NCBI GenBank assembly: GCA_049652985.1
Contig: JBASFK010000008.1
Span: 19,934 to 83,933, forward strand
DNA: 64,000 nt
Source: UBA7657 sp049652985
Lineage (GTDB): Bacteria > Pseudomonadota > Alphaproteobacteria > Micavibrionales > Micavibrionaceae
Direction of reading: 5' to 3'
A program made the position numbers and the translations under genes. Below the pieces are notes generated by a model, which was not told where the DNA came from, did not search any database, and saw only the letters and a list, made by a program, of their open reading frames with translations. Shown here piece after piece: positions 41,450 to 51,703 of this stretch (positions within the stretch are counted from its first letter, which is position 1; each line of letters begins with the position of its first letter).

Positions 41450-44090
41450 TAAAAATATTGCCTCGTCAGATGATATCTCACAGGAGGTAAGGCAAGCGCC
41501 CGTTGAAAATAGCGACGGTCTGACATTAAAGAGAATCTATGAGCACGATCAAATTTGCACACCAAGCCCAGCTATGCAAAAAATCCTAGAAGTTTTTGAG
41601 CGTACTCTAATTAATAAAGAAAGTGAAACTTTGCTAGTTTGGCCACAAAGGCCAGAAGAAGTCTCAATTGTGCACTCGCTAGCGTCGAAAAAACGCATCG
41701 CAAATTGCGATACAGAAAAGTTGGCAACTCTGTTTTTTCCTTGGTGCCGCAGTACCAGTGCAACTCAGAGAACATTATTGCTAGATAGATTGAAAATTAC
41801 GCAAGAAACCCTTCCCGCGCTTAATCGGATACTGCAGAAAAAACCCCCTGCAAATGATTCATTCGGTTATTTGATGTCGTTACATAGCCTGAAACATTTA
41901 TTCTCAAGCGGCAAAAAAAACACAAGATTAATAAAAGCCTTGGAATTAGATCCGGGACTAGAGCATCCCACTTTGTTTGAAATTTTGCCGCAGATTAATA
42001 TAGAAGAGTCTAGAATCATTACTTTCGAAAATCATTTCCTTCGTAGATTGCAAAGGCATACTTGGCTTGGTGATACTCAACATATAAATGGAGCTATAAA
42101 TTCATTGCGAACTCCATTTGTGATGTTTGGCGTACATGCAAAAGCTAATCGTACAAGGTTATTGCGGCCTGCGGGATTAGATCCTAAGCATAGCGGACGA
42201 AAGCCTGACATTGTCCTTGTCGATTTGACACGCTTAGCTCGTAATCGCTTAGGTAAAGATTGGCGAAAAGCGGTTTCACGCTTTTTAACTACATTGCGCG
42301 AACTTTATGGCGATGATTGCCCTCCGCTTTTGACTATAACAGAAGATGTATTTGTCCTGCAGGCGTTGAGATGGGATATTGTTAAAGAATATGATGTGCA
42401 GCGTAAAGTAATCAAGGCTGATAAAAGACCTGCTAAGGCACAATTAGTTCTAAATTCAAATCCCGATCCTTTTTTTAAGGACGATCTTCCTTATCCCTCA
42501 ATTCCAGAAATCACAGCAGATCTGTATGGAAGCGATATATTGAGCTTTGTAAGCTTTGGCATGAAATTAAGGCGCACCCTTGCCGAAGGGGGAGATGAAG
42601 AGCTTGCAGATACTGTAATGACGGCAGTAGATGTTATTCAAAATCTTATTGGATTGCCCGGGTCTCCAAGACAATTTTTTGAGTTTCTTGAGGAGCATTA
42701 TCAAGGCTTTGAAAAGCAAAGCTTGGGCGCTCGTTTTGATCATATGTCGCCAAGAGGAAAAATAAAAACGGCTTTAAACTTAGGTTTAGCTGGAGCCAAT
42801 CATAAATCACTTACAGAATTTCTTTCGGCATTTGATAAGTTAGGTACAGCTTTATCGGCTAATAATCCTGGATCGGATTTATTTAAAGAATGTATTAAGG
42901 ACCTTTCGCGCAAAGCATCCAAGTCGATTATTATTTTCTCCAGCGAGCTTATTCGGGGATTCGCAGAATGGCGAATAGAAAATGATGCTAATTTTTCTGA
43001 TATACGAGACAGCGTAGAGAAGAAAATTCTTCTTTTAGATAAAAGAGAAGCAATCGAAGAACTGCAGCTTAGCCACGCAGAAAAAAAGTTTTTTCAAAGA
43101 ATTGTATTTATTGAGCCTTATGCCGATGATTTTCTTCTAATTTTAACTCGTCATTGGCTCCCAGCTAAAGTTTCTATTTTATCCAATTTAGCTAGGGCAG
43201 AAAATATAATAAGACGTCTTAAAATTCTGTTGGATATTGAAGGTGTAGAGCCGGTAAGAGAAATATTATCTGTTGTTGAAAAAGAATTGGAGCGAGCTTT
43301 AGAAGGAAGAAATGTTGATTTTCCTGATCTTGATAGCGCCCCCTTACCTATGAAATTAGGAACGCTAGATTTGACAGCGATAGGAACTTCAGCAAGTGGC
43401 CCAACTAGAATTATTGGCACATCTTCCGATTTTCAAATTAAAGCCTTTGATGGCTCAGAAATGGCCCTTTATAACCCCGATAGCTTGCAGGTTTTTTCTA
43501 AAAAGTTAGCTAAAGACTTACAAGTTGATGATCAAATTTGTGTCTTTAGTCCTGATTTTGTTGGTATGGCGCGTGAAAAACTAAATCTCAGAACAAATGC
43601 ATCGGAAATTTTAGTTTTGTATCATAAAGCTGTTGTTGAGGCTGCAGAAAAATTACCCGGATATGATTTATCATCTAAAGCTAGCGCACTTGAGGCGCGC
43701 ATGAAAAGCATTGATCCTTTATTACAAATGCCCGGACATCAATCTCTTCGTAGCTGGATTAATGTCGCTGATCTTATTGACTCCCCGCGTGACGAGGTCC
43801 GCCCACAAGCGCCTAAGGATAGGCGCCGTTTTTTAACTTTCATGAAAGCTTTAGATATTGATGAGAACCTTGCAAAAAACTATTGGGATTTTGGAGTATT
43901 TTGGACTCGTTCAATGAGAATTCGCAATGGAGCTGCATTCCACCAAGTTTTTATGAGTATTTTAATAGATCCATATGGCGCTGCCAATTCTCTACCCGCA
44001 GCAAGTAGGCATGATGTATGGAGAATTTATGAAACCGCAGAACATCATATCGTGACTGTAAGATCTAACGAGCGCGAGGAAAAATTGTAA
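41436..44090 (+). CDS. Large DISARM-operon protein of unknown fold, DrmE-like by position
   Basis: 884 residues, GTG start overlapping the methylase gene; its stop overlaps the drmA start (TAATG). There is no Walker A loop. RKPDIVLVDLTRLARNRLGK near residue 255 looks like a helicase-type strand ending in Asp, and the order N-terminal alpha/beta region, long helical middle and C-terminal part suggests an inactive helicase-like or scaffold protein. In known class 2 DISARM a protein of similar size, DrmE, occupies the operon; I cannot confirm homology by eye. Tight coupling argues that it is a core component. Confidence 0.65.
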   Translation: MVENNKNIASSDDISQEVRQAPVENSDGLTLKRIYEHDQICTPSPAMQKILEVFERTLINKESETLLVWPQRPEEVSIVHSLASKKRIANCDTEKLATLFFPWCRSTSATQRTLLLDRLKITQETLPALNRILQKKPPANDSFGYLMSLHSLKHLFSSGKKNTRLIKALELDPGLEHPTLFEILPQINIEESRIITFENHFLRRLQRHTWLGDTQHINGAINSLRTPFVMFGVHAKANRTRLLRPAGLDPKHSGRKPDIVLVDLTRLARNRLGKDWRKAVSRFLTTLRELYGDDCPPLLTITEDVFVLQALRWDIVKEYDVQRKVIKADKRPAKAQLVLNSNPDPFFKDDLPYPSIPEITADLYGSDILSFVSFGMKLRRTLAEGGDEELADTVMTAVDVIQNLIGLPGSPRQFFEFLEEHYQGFEKQSLGARFDHMSPRGKIKTALNLGLAGANHKSLTEFLSAFDKLGTALSANNPGSDLFKECIKDLSRKASKSIIIFSSELIRGFAEWRIENDANFSDIRDSVEKKILLLDKREAIEELQLSHAEKKFFQRIVFIEPYADDFLLILTRHWLPAKVSILSNLARAENIIRRLKILLDIEGVEPVREILSVVEKELERALEGRNVDFPDLDSAPLPMKLGTLDLTAIGTSASGPTRIIGTSSDFQIKAFDGSEMALYNPDSLQVFSKKLAKDLQVDDQICVFSPDFVGMAREKLNLRTNASEILVLYHKAVVEAAEKLPGYDLSSKASALEARMKSIDPLLQMPGHQSLRSWINVADLIDSPRDEVRPQAPKDRRRFLTFMKALDIDENLAKNYWDFGVFWTRSMRIRNGAAFHQVFMSILIDPYGAANSLPAASRHDVWRIYETAEHHIVTVRSNEREEKL

Positions 44091-47000
44091 TGAAAATCAT
44101 TGATCTCAGATCACCCCCAAAATCATTGGAAAATTCTATTGTTGATGCCAAAGAAGGGATCGTCGACGCATTGCTTAATCTCACATGGCAGAGAGTAAGT
44201 GGCACAGGCCAAGATGGCGAGACTATATATGGTACAAAACCATCCTTAAAATTTGTATCTGGCTTCCTTCTGCCAAGATTTGATGATGTTGGACAGGAAG
44301 ATGAAACATCAGATATTCACCTAAGTACCCTCGGAATAGACTGTCAAATCGATGCAGAATCTAATGATGAAATTATAATAGAAGCTCAGTTTTCTATATA
44401 TGTGCGAGCAATACCCAGTTGGGATGAATTAAACAGATCGGAACTTGATCTATTTCCAAATCCTCCACTCAAACAAGAAATTGAACAGCAAATCCGCGAT
44501 GCAATGAAGAATATACTTCAGGAATCCTGGGAAGCGGAAAAGAAAAAACCAGAAGGTGAGCGTCGAGCACGCAAAGATATTCAGCAAGATATATACAAAG
44601 CTTTACTAGCCGCTCATGGCGTAGAAGTATCGAATGATAGCTGGATAGTTAATAATGATGAAATCGAGCTAAATAGCCAAGTACAGTCTGAAAGCGATGG
44701 AGCCACTGCCTTACTTAAGGCACAACGAGGAAAGTATATCTTTAATAGCGATCATCCAGCTAAAGAAATAGATATACCGCAGAAATGGAAACGGCTTGAG
44801 GTCAAACTTTTGCCATTAAGCATTTCACTGTCAGATGCCACCAAAATGGTATCTACAGTGACGGCCTGGAATTTACAAATGCAGCAAGCTGTAAAACAAA
44901 CTGTTTTAGCATGGCTGCAAACTGAAGATGGATCAAAGTGGGCATATCGACCTGCGAATATTAGACCTAGCAACTTTAAGTCTGAGACGGCATGGGGCGA
45001 GTTCATTGCTGGCCTTAGAGCAGCATTGCCCTTAATCGATGATATTGCCCCTAGCTTAAATGGCCTATCCTTGGCTGTAACGATTAATGATGACCTTAGA
45101 GATTCTAAGAGAAAAAATCTTCGCGTTATTTTAGAAAATAATAGTAATGAAATTGGGAAAAGAAGAAGGCATAGATTTGACCACGCTATCCACCAAGTGG
45201 AAGTTAAGTTTACCATGCCTAAAAAAATACATCTGCCTTTATGTTTAGATCGTGTTGAATCTTCTTATCGATTTAGAGATTTTTTAACTTATGCGGCTAT
45301 CGGAATTAATTGCGGTGTTAATGAAAAATCGGTTGGCTCAAATTTAATCCTATCTACGACGTGGATGCCTAAATACCAGCAACCCAGAATTGTTCCGAAT
45401 GAAATTCCCGGGGCGCCTATGGAATTTTCTATTTTAGCTTCCAATATTTTTAACCCAGATGACCTATATTCAATCACTAAAGCTTATACATTGTGGATAG
45501 ATCGCCAAAGTAAAGATATCGATCCCGCTCAAGGCGTATTTGATCAAGATGAAATTGATAGAGAACATGAAAAATTTGATGGAGATATCGAAAAATATAA
45601 ACTTGAAGTTAAAAGAATTAACCTTGGAATCGACTTATTAAAACACGCTCATGCAGCGTATAAGGCAGATCCCGCAAGTAACGAAGCTATACCTTACAAG
45701 GCATGGCTTTATTTAAATGAAACATTTTTAGAATCAGGATCGGCGCGGGGTATAACGACCTGGAGGCTGTTCCAGCTCACATTCATTCTTGCTCATTTAC
45801 CTACTATTGTTTCAAGAATGCCAGAGTACTCCAAGTCCCCCTGGTTTGACCCAAAATTTGACGAAGAGACCGCAACTTTATTGTATTTCTCTACGGGCGG
45901 AGGAAAATCAGAAGCGTTCTTTGGTTTGCTAATTTTTAATTTGTTTTTTGATCGTTTAAGAGGGAAGGAAATAGGTATTACCGCGCTTATCCGTTACCCC
46001 CTTCGACTATTAACTCTCCAGCAAGCGCAGAGACTGTTGTCAGTCTTAATGCATGCCGAATTTATAAAGAGAAAAGCAAAGATAAAAGGTCAGCCCTTTG
46101 AGATAGGTTTTTGGGTAGGCAGTGGTAACACTCCCAACAACTCCAGTGATGCGCGCCTTAAGCCAGTCCCTAAGCGCGAAGATCCCAAGCACATCAATGA
46201 TGAGACCTCAAGTCTGGACTACAGAGAAGTAAACGATAGCTTTAATAAAATACCTAACTGTCCATCGTGCAAGAGCCACACAGGTTTACGTCGAGTCCAC
46301 CATCATACAGCAGAAGAAATTTCTATTGTATGTTTTAACAAGAATTGTAATTGGAACATTAAGACTGAAAATAGCCCCTTGCCATTCTTAATAATAGATC
46401 AGGATATTTACAGGCATGCGCCAGCAGTCTTGCTCGGTGTTATTGATAAGCTGGCCCTTATTGGTCAACATCCTTCGACAATAAATAGAGTAATGGGGAT
46501 GTTTGGCTTAGCTAGGTGGCAAGAGTTAGGCACAGGCAGGCTTGTCATGCCTATGAAAAAGATGATCCAAGAAGGTTCGGAAGCACATTCATGCAATTAT
46601 ATTTCGCCTGCTTATAAAAACGGTAAGGAAATTTTTCGTGACCCCTTTCCATCCTTAATAATTCAGGATGAGGCGCACCTTCTCGATGAAAGCCTAGGTA
46701 CTTTTGCTGGTCTTTTTGAAACGATATTAGAAAACCTCTTTACACGAGCAGCGTCTTTATTGGGCGACAGAGTTGCCCGCAGCCCATTCGGTGCAAAGGC
46801 AGCCCGCCTACCCAAAGTTATTGCAGCAACAGCAACAGTCAGTGTCCCACAGCAGCAATTTGGCTCGTTATATCAAAGACGCCACATGCATTTCCCATAC
46901 CCAGGAACTTCCATATACGAATCTTTTTATGCGAAGCCAGCACAGCCAATTAATTCAGCGCGAAAAGGTATTGGGAATAATACGCCTCGCGCTCCTGAAA

Positions 47001-48301
47001 TCGAAGCGCCTTGGATGCGTGTATACACAGCAATCATGACTAATGGGCGAAATCATACTGTAACAACTGTATCTATATTGGCGGCTTATCATCTTGCTAT
47101 CACTGAAATTTGGCAAGACCTTCAAAGCGAGGAAAAAAGACCTCAAACAATTCAGCGACTCTTGGATTCTCTGACGAAAGACGGACTACTTAGAGATTTT
47201 CATGCTGATGCTCTTGAGAAATGCTCCAAAGATTCAGATCTATTCTTAACATTAATTGATCTAATGAAAATTTCTCTAACTTATGTGACCAATAAAAAAG
47301 GTGGGGATCAGGTCATAGACGCATTTAGAGAAGAGGTTACTAAAGTTCACCATCGTTTTGGTCGCGAACTAGGTCAGTTGAATACAAAGCTAATTTCTGG
47401 AGGCGTTGATGTAGCCGAGATTCAGGAAATTATGAGAGAGGCTGAGGGGCAATCTAAGCCTGGAGACAACTTTCCTGAATTAGAGAGCTCGCTAAGGAAT
47501 ATTGTTGCTACTTCTGCAATTTCTCATGGCGTAGACGTTGATAAATTTAATGCCATGTTTTTTGCTGGCATGCCTAATGATATTGCCGAATTCATTCAAG
47601 CTTCCTCTCGCGTTGGACGAAGCCATGTGGGATTCAGCCTGCTTATACCAACTCCCCACGCACGGAGAGACAGGTACATAGTTGAAACCTATGACATATT
47701 CCATAGATTTTTGGAGCGCATGATTGCTCCTCCCGCAATAACAAGATGGGCAGCTACCGCACATAAACGCGTTTTGACTAGCCTTTTTCAAGCTTGGTTG
47801 TGTGGATGGGTAGAACAAAAAATATTCTTTGACAAACCGGACGAAGAAAAAAATAAAGCCTTAATATTTGAGAACGTAAATGACGTAGAAAAAATGCTAT
47901 CGGGCAAGGACTTTCCAGGCGCTGCAAAGGATTTTATGGAGTTCTCAGTAATGGCGTTAGGCATTCCAGGGAGGGGCGTTGATAAGATTGGCTCGGCTCC
48001 TCATGCAGAATATTATGACGGCCTCATTAGAAATCTCTGCAAGGAATTAACAGATCAAATTAAAACACAATATACAACCACTAGACTTTCAGAATATTGG
48101 GAGAACTCGCCTGTTGGACAAAAACCGATGACTTCGTTGCGTGATATTGACGAGTCTGGACGATTTATTGGGGCCCGAGGTTTTGGAAATTATAAAACTA
48201 GGGGTGAAGAAGAAAAAGACTTAATAAAAACCGCATTACGGATCGTAAGACGTCAACGAGGGCGTGTAGGTGAATTAGACAGTGAAGATGGAGAACTATA
48301 A
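44090..48301 (+). CDS. drmA: DISARM helicase DrmA
   Basis: 1403 residues, superfamily 2 helicase. Walker A in YFSTGGGKSEAFFGLLIF (about residue 600), DEAH box in LIIQDEAHLLDESLG (about 858), motif VI in FIQASSRVGRSHVGF (about 1170), and a Cys4 zinc site (CPSCKSH then CFNKNCNW) near 723-755. The long N-terminal region lacks known motifs. DrmA with DrmB forms the DNA-engaging core of DISARM, blocking incoming phage DNA. It is longer than many DrmA proteins. Coupled by one-base overlaps on both sides. Confidence 0.9.
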   Translation: MKIIDLRSPPKSLENSIVDAKEGIVDALLNLTWQRVSGTGQDGETIYGTKPSLKFVSGFLLPRFDDVGQEDETSDIHLSTLGIDCQIDAESNDEIIIEAQFSIYVRAIPSWDELNRSELDLFPNPPLKQEIEQQIRDAMKNILQESWEAEKKKPEGERRARKDIQQDIYKALLAAHGVEVSNDSWIVNNDEIELNSQVQSESDGATALLKAQRGKYIFNSDHPAKEIDIPQKWKRLEVKLLPLSISLSDATKMVSTVTAWNLQMQQAVKQTVLAWLQTEDGSKWAYRPANIRPSNFKSETAWGEFIAGLRAALPLIDDIAPSLNGLSLAVTINDDLRDSKRKNLRVILENNSNEIGKRRRHRFDHAIHQVEVKFTMPKKIHLPLCLDRVESSYRFRDFLTYAAIGINCGVNEKSVGSNLILSTTWMPKYQQPRIVPNEIPGAPMEFSILASNIFNPDDLYSITKAYTLWIDRQSKDIDPAQGVFDQDEIDREHEKFDGDIEKYKLEVKRINLGIDLLKHAHAAYKADPASNEAIPYKAWLYLNETFLESGSARGITTWRLFQLTFILAHLPTIVSRMPEYSKSPWFDPKFDEETATLLYFSTGGGKSEAFFGLLIFNLFFDRLRGKEIGITALIRYPLRLLTLQQAQRLLSVLMHAEFIKRKAKIKGQPFEIGFWVGSGNTPNNSSDARLKPVPKREDPKHINDETSSLDYREVNDSFNKIPNCPSCKSHTGLRRVHHHTAEEISIVCFNKNCNWNIKTENSPLPFLIIDQDIYRHAPAVLLGVIDKLALIGQHPSTINRVMGMFGLARWQELGTGRLVMPMKKMIQEGSEAHSCNYISPAYKNGKEIFRDPFPSLIIQDEAHLLDESLGTFAGLFETILENLFTRAASLLGDRVARSPFGAKAARLPKVIAATATVSVPQQQFGSLYQRRHMHFPYPGTSIYESFYAKPAQPINSARKGIGNNTPRAPEIEAPWMRVYTAIMTNGRNHTVTTVSILAAYHLAITEIWQDLQSEEKRPQTIQRLLDSLTKDGLLRDFHADALEKCSKDSDLFLTLIDLMKISLTYVTNKKGGDQVIDAFREEVTKVHHRFGRELGQLNTKLISGGVDVAEIQEIMREAEGQSKPGDNFPELESSLRNIVATSAISHGVDVDKFNAMFFAGMPNDIAEFIQASSRVGRSHVGFSLLIPTPHARRDRYIVETYDIFHRFLERMIAPPAITRWAATAHKRVLTSLFQAWLCGWVEQKIFFDKPDEEKNKALIFENVNDVEKMLSGKDFPGAAKDFMEFSVMALGIPGRGVDKIGSAPHAEYYDGLIRNLCKELTDQIKTQYTTTRLSEYWENSPVGQKPMTSLRDIDESGRFIGARGFGNYKTRGEEEKDLIKTALRIVRRQRGRVGELDSEDGEL

Positions 48302-50424
48302 TGCAGAGATCAAGAACACAAATAGCTAGATCTTATGCTCCGGGAGCGCTTTTTACTTATGAGGGTGGGTTGGGTTGCTGCGTTTCAGTGCCCATATCTG
48401 CACCAGTAACGCCATCATCACCAGCAGTTCAAAGACAGCTTTTCGAACATCTTCAAGAGTATGTTGAAAGCTGGTTGCAGCGGGGCCTTAACTGTAGAGC
48501 AACACCTAGCGTTCTGCCTGAGCAATGTGTAGATGGTGCATTTTTAGATTTTAAAAATGAGCCGATTGCCGATCCTGGTAAATTTGTTCTAACACAACCG
48601 AGCCGAATTGGTTTTGTACCTGACCCGCTTGTTTTCGTGTGTTCAGATTGTAGTAAAATTGTTGAATTTAATAGTTTGGAAGACTTAGCTCTTCGCTGGC
48701 CAAATACTGAACTTAGAGAAGATTGTTTATCCGAAAATAAGAGACACAAATGGCGTCAGATTGATGTCGTCTTTGCTCACTGGTCTGGAAATTACTGTGG
48801 TCTTAGCCCGCATCGTTGGGTAATGGGGCCAGATGGAAACACGCACCAACTTAAGAAATGTCAAAACTGCGATCATGAAGAATATAAACTTATAACAAAG
48901 TCTTCTCCTTCTATGAGTGATTGGCGCTTTCAGTGTGTTAATTGCCTAACGCCCAAAGATGTTGTTCAAGCAGATAGAGATACATTGAAGCTTCTGAAGC
49001 CTGGCATGGATTCTGGGTTAGGCAATCTTCCTAAAGAATGGAACATGCTTCCTGTCTCATACAGAGCTTCCTCAGTTTTTTATGCCCAGACAGATAGTTT
49101 CATTGTATTTAAAGATCCTGAAATAACCACTTTACTTGCAGTATCAAGGAGACCTGATTTAATCGCGAGATTGATGACACTATATAATTTCCCCGGAACC
49201 ATTCTTTCTAACGATGAGATTGTTAAGCAACTCAAGGATAACGGTCATCCTGATAAGGCTAAAACATATCAAGATTTAATGTCCATTTTGAGCGTTATAC
49301 CCAGTGAAATGAAAAAAACAATTGAAGGGCAATTATATGATGCGCGCTTAAAATATGAAGCAGATGGTTTAATCGCTAAACAGCATCATCAATCACCGCT
49401 ATTAGTGAAACAAATTGAAGATCATCAAGATTGGGCAAGACGTTATAATCCCATCCGTCTTGCGGTTGAACATATTTCGTTAAGGTCTGAAATTATTGAA
49501 AGACAAGGTTCAGATCCTAGTCTGCCAGCTATTTCTGTATTAAACCCCGAAGTTTGCGATATAGATAAAAATAATATCAAGGAGCGCAATGATTATATTG
49601 AGACTACAAAAGCTAAGATTCAAAAATTAGGATTAGATGAGCTTATTCTCTTAAGAGGATTAGATATTTGCGAGTTTAGCTTTGGATTCACTCGAGTTGG
49701 ATCTACTCCATCAATTAATGTTAAGGATAGAGAGATGCCTGTTTGCCTTAAGGCATTTGATTATGCCGAAAAAGGGAAAAGACCTATTTATGTACTCGAA
49801 CAAAAGAATGAGGGTTTCTATGTCCGCTTAAATGAAGATCGTGTTGTCTCTTGGCTTGCCCAAAATGGATTGGGTGCTTCCTTGCCTCCACGTGAGGGAA
49901 TGAGCTTAGGAGGCTTGATTATTGAGGAGTACGATGATTTCGGAAGATTTCTAGAAGACTACAGGGAAAGAACCACAGAGGATCGAACACCAAGATCTAT
50001 CTCGAATTACACCTATATGCTTTTGCACACAATGGCCCACCATTTCGCTCATGCAATAGTTGAGTACTCTGGGTTGGAACATGGATCCATTGGCGAATAT
50101 ATATTCCCTGCTGACTTATCATTCCTTATATATCGCAGAGGCATGACACCAGATTTAGGAAATCTATCTGCAATGTGGCGCAATAATGGCCTTAACCTCT
50201 TAGACCAACTTCTTTGGGATCGCGCTTTAAAATGTGATGGTGGGAGTTTATGCGACCAGAGAGGGGGGGCTTGTCCGGCGTGCATAATGGCTCCTGATGT
50301 AGTCTGCATAGGTGGCAACAATCTATTAAGCAGAGCTTCCCTTAACGGTGGTCCTCCACCGGGATGGGACTTAGATAGAAGCCCACTTAAAGGATTTTTC
50401 CGTTTAAGCGAAAATAAAGAATAA
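48301..50424 (+). CDS. drmB: DISARM protein DrmB (DUF1998)
   Basis: 707 residues. The N-terminus reads RSYAPGALFTYEGGLGCCVS; zinc-knuckle pairs are FVCSDCSK (about residue 113), LKKCQNCDHEE and FQCVNCL; the C-terminal DUF1998 domain reads YMLLHTMAHHFAHAIVEYSG, IFPADLSFLIYRRG and CDGGSLCDQRGGACPACIM. DrmB binds and activates DrmA in characterised systems. ATG overlaps the drmA stop by one base. Confidence 0.92.
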   Translation: MQRSRTQIARSYAPGALFTYEGGLGCCVSVPISAPVTPSSPAVQRQLFEHLQEYVESWLQRGLNCRATPSVLPEQCVDGAFLDFKNEPIADPGKFVLTQPSRIGFVPDPLVFVCSDCSKIVEFNSLEDLALRWPNTELREDCLSENKRHKWRQIDVVFAHWSGNYCGLSPHRWVMGPDGNTHQLKKCQNCDHEEYKLITKSSPSMSDWRFQCVNCLTPKDVVQADRDTLKLLKPGMDSGLGNLPKEWNMLPVSYRASSVFYAQTDSFIVFKDPEITTLLAVSRRPDLIARLMTLYNFPGTILSNDEIVKQLKDNGHPDKAKTYQDLMSILSVIPSEMKKTIEGQLYDARLKYEADGLIAKQHHQSPLLVKQIEDHQDWARRYNPIRLAVEHISLRSEIIERQGSDPSLPAISVLNPEVCDIDKNNIKERNDYIETTKAKIQKLGLDELILLRGLDICEFSFGFTRVGSTPSINVKDREMPVCLKAFDYAEKGKRPIYVLEQKNEGFYVRLNEDRVVSWLAQNGLGASLPPREGMSLGGLIIEEYDDFGRFLEDYRERTTEDRTPRSISNYTYMLLHTMAHHFAHAIVEYSGLEHGSIGEYIFPADLSFLIYRRGMTPDLGNLSAMWRNNGLNLLDQLLWDRALKCDGGSLCDQRGGACPACIMAPDVVCIGGNNLLSRASLNGGPPPGWDLDRSPLKGFFRLSENKE

Positions 50425-50427
50425 AAA

Positions 50428-51288
50428 ATGGAGGGATTTCCAGAGGAAGCTATTGTAGATGCCACTCTTCATAATCCCCTTGAGGCGGCACATTTATTAA
50501 CTATCTTTGCCAAACGTGGATCAGCGCCTTTTCGCAGACAATTACTAAATGATATTATTAGATCTCAAGATATTTCATCCCAAATAATTGAAAAGCTGTT
50601 GATCTCATTTATAGAGATCGGCTTAGTAAAATACTTTGATGGCGAAAATCTTATATTATCCATTTCAAGCGATGAGGCATTGCGTCATGCCGCAGTCTTA
50701 CGAGGCGTCGCCTACGCGAATTTCCGCTCTCGTGATGCTAATTCTGTTGAGATTACTCTAAGTCCTCCGGCTTCGCCCTCAAGACTTATGGAGGAACTCC
50801 CCAAACAAGGATTTTCATGGGCTAAATTAAATGACACTAAGGATAGTCTAATTGAACTGGCCAGTCAGGCAACTAAAAGATTTGTTATTGTCAGCCCGTT
50901 TCTTGATGCAGAAGGAATAGATTGGATTTCAAATCTTTTTGACGCTGGCGCAAGGCATTCTTCTGAAAGAGTTCTGATTGTGCGAGGCAAGGAACAAAGG
51001 GCTATCGATATTCTTCAATCTAGCCGTGAAAGATTTTCACAATCTAACGTAAAAGTTTATACTTATGCTATTTCTCATGAGCGAGAGCTACGCCGTCTTG
51101 AAATTGAAACCTTTCATGCCAAAATTCTGTTGGCTGACCATGACAAAGCTTACGTAGGCTCTGCAAACATGACTCGCTCATCTAAGGATTTTTCCATGGA
51201 ATGTGGCACTATAATTAAGGGCCCCTGTGTTAAGCCAATAGCCACTCTTGTTGATACAATTATAAAAATATCAGATCGATGGCTTTAA
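50428..51288 (+). CDS. drmC: DISARM protein DrmC, phospholipase D fold
   Basis: 286 residues, starting 3 bases after drmB. One HKD motif is clear: FHAKILLADHDKAYVGSANM near residue 228, followed by TRSS. The N-terminal half is a winged-helix-like region (RRQLLNDIIRSQDISSQIIE). PLD-fold nucleases need two HKD motifs, so this would act as a dimer. In studied DISARM systems DrmC is dispensable for much of the protection. Last gene of the operon. Confidence 0.9.
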   Translation: MEGFPEEAIVDATLHNPLEAAHLLTIFAKRGSAPFRRQLLNDIIRSQDISSQIIEKLLISFIEIGLVKYFDGENLILSISSDEALRHAAVLRGVAYANFRSRDANSVEITLSPPASPSRLMEELPKQGFSWAKLNDTKDSLIELASQATKRFVIVSPFLDAEGIDWISNLFDAGARHSSERVLIVRGKEQRAIDILQSSRERFSQSNVKVYTYAISHERELRRLEIETFHAKILLADHDKAYVGSANMTRSSKDFSMECGTIIKGPCVKPIATLVDTIIKISDRWL

Positions 51289-51364
51289 TTATGAATCAGA
51301 AGGTAGAGCATCGTGACCTTCTAGAGCCCTGGGCCAAGCTTTGGCTTTGAAATAAAAAGAAATA

Positions 51365-51703
51365 TTAAGAAATGCCAATGCCGGGATGTGCCTTACCCCT
51401 TGCTTTAACCATCTCTGGATATTCAATTTCGAGTAATGGGCGTACAAGCACCTCAATTGCTTTATGCCTTTGGAAAACATTAAGTCTCTTAATCACTCGT
51501 AGTTCATTGGGGCCGTTTGTGACAAAACTCAACTGATCGTATTCGCAGTTTCCAGTCTGCCGAAGTTGCTCACGAAAATTATAAAACTTTCGCCGCAGCT
51601 GCTTACTATTTTCACCATGCGGAACGGTGACGCTAACTCCGTATTTCGATACGTTAGCTTGATTTAATATATCAAGTAGATTGAGTGTCTGTATTTGGAT
51701 CAC
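51365..51703 (-). CDS. Small protein downstream of the Cys-rich ATPase
   Basis: About 112 residues. The frame has an ATG at 51709, but a GGAGG directly abuts it; the GTG at 51703, six bases from that GGAGG, is the better start. The sequence is basic (ENSKQLRRKFYNFREQLRQT; VIKRLNVFQRHKAIEVLVRP) with no known motif. It overlaps the 3' end of the ATPase gene by about 30 bases, so the two are translationally coupled. The nature of the protein is unknown. Confidence 0.6.
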   Translation of the reverse strand: MIQIQTLNLLDILNQANVSKYGVSVTVPHGENSKQLRRKFYNFREQLRQTGNCEYDQLSFVTNGPNELRVIKRLNVFQRHKAIEVLVRPLLEIEYPEMVKARGKAHPGIGIS

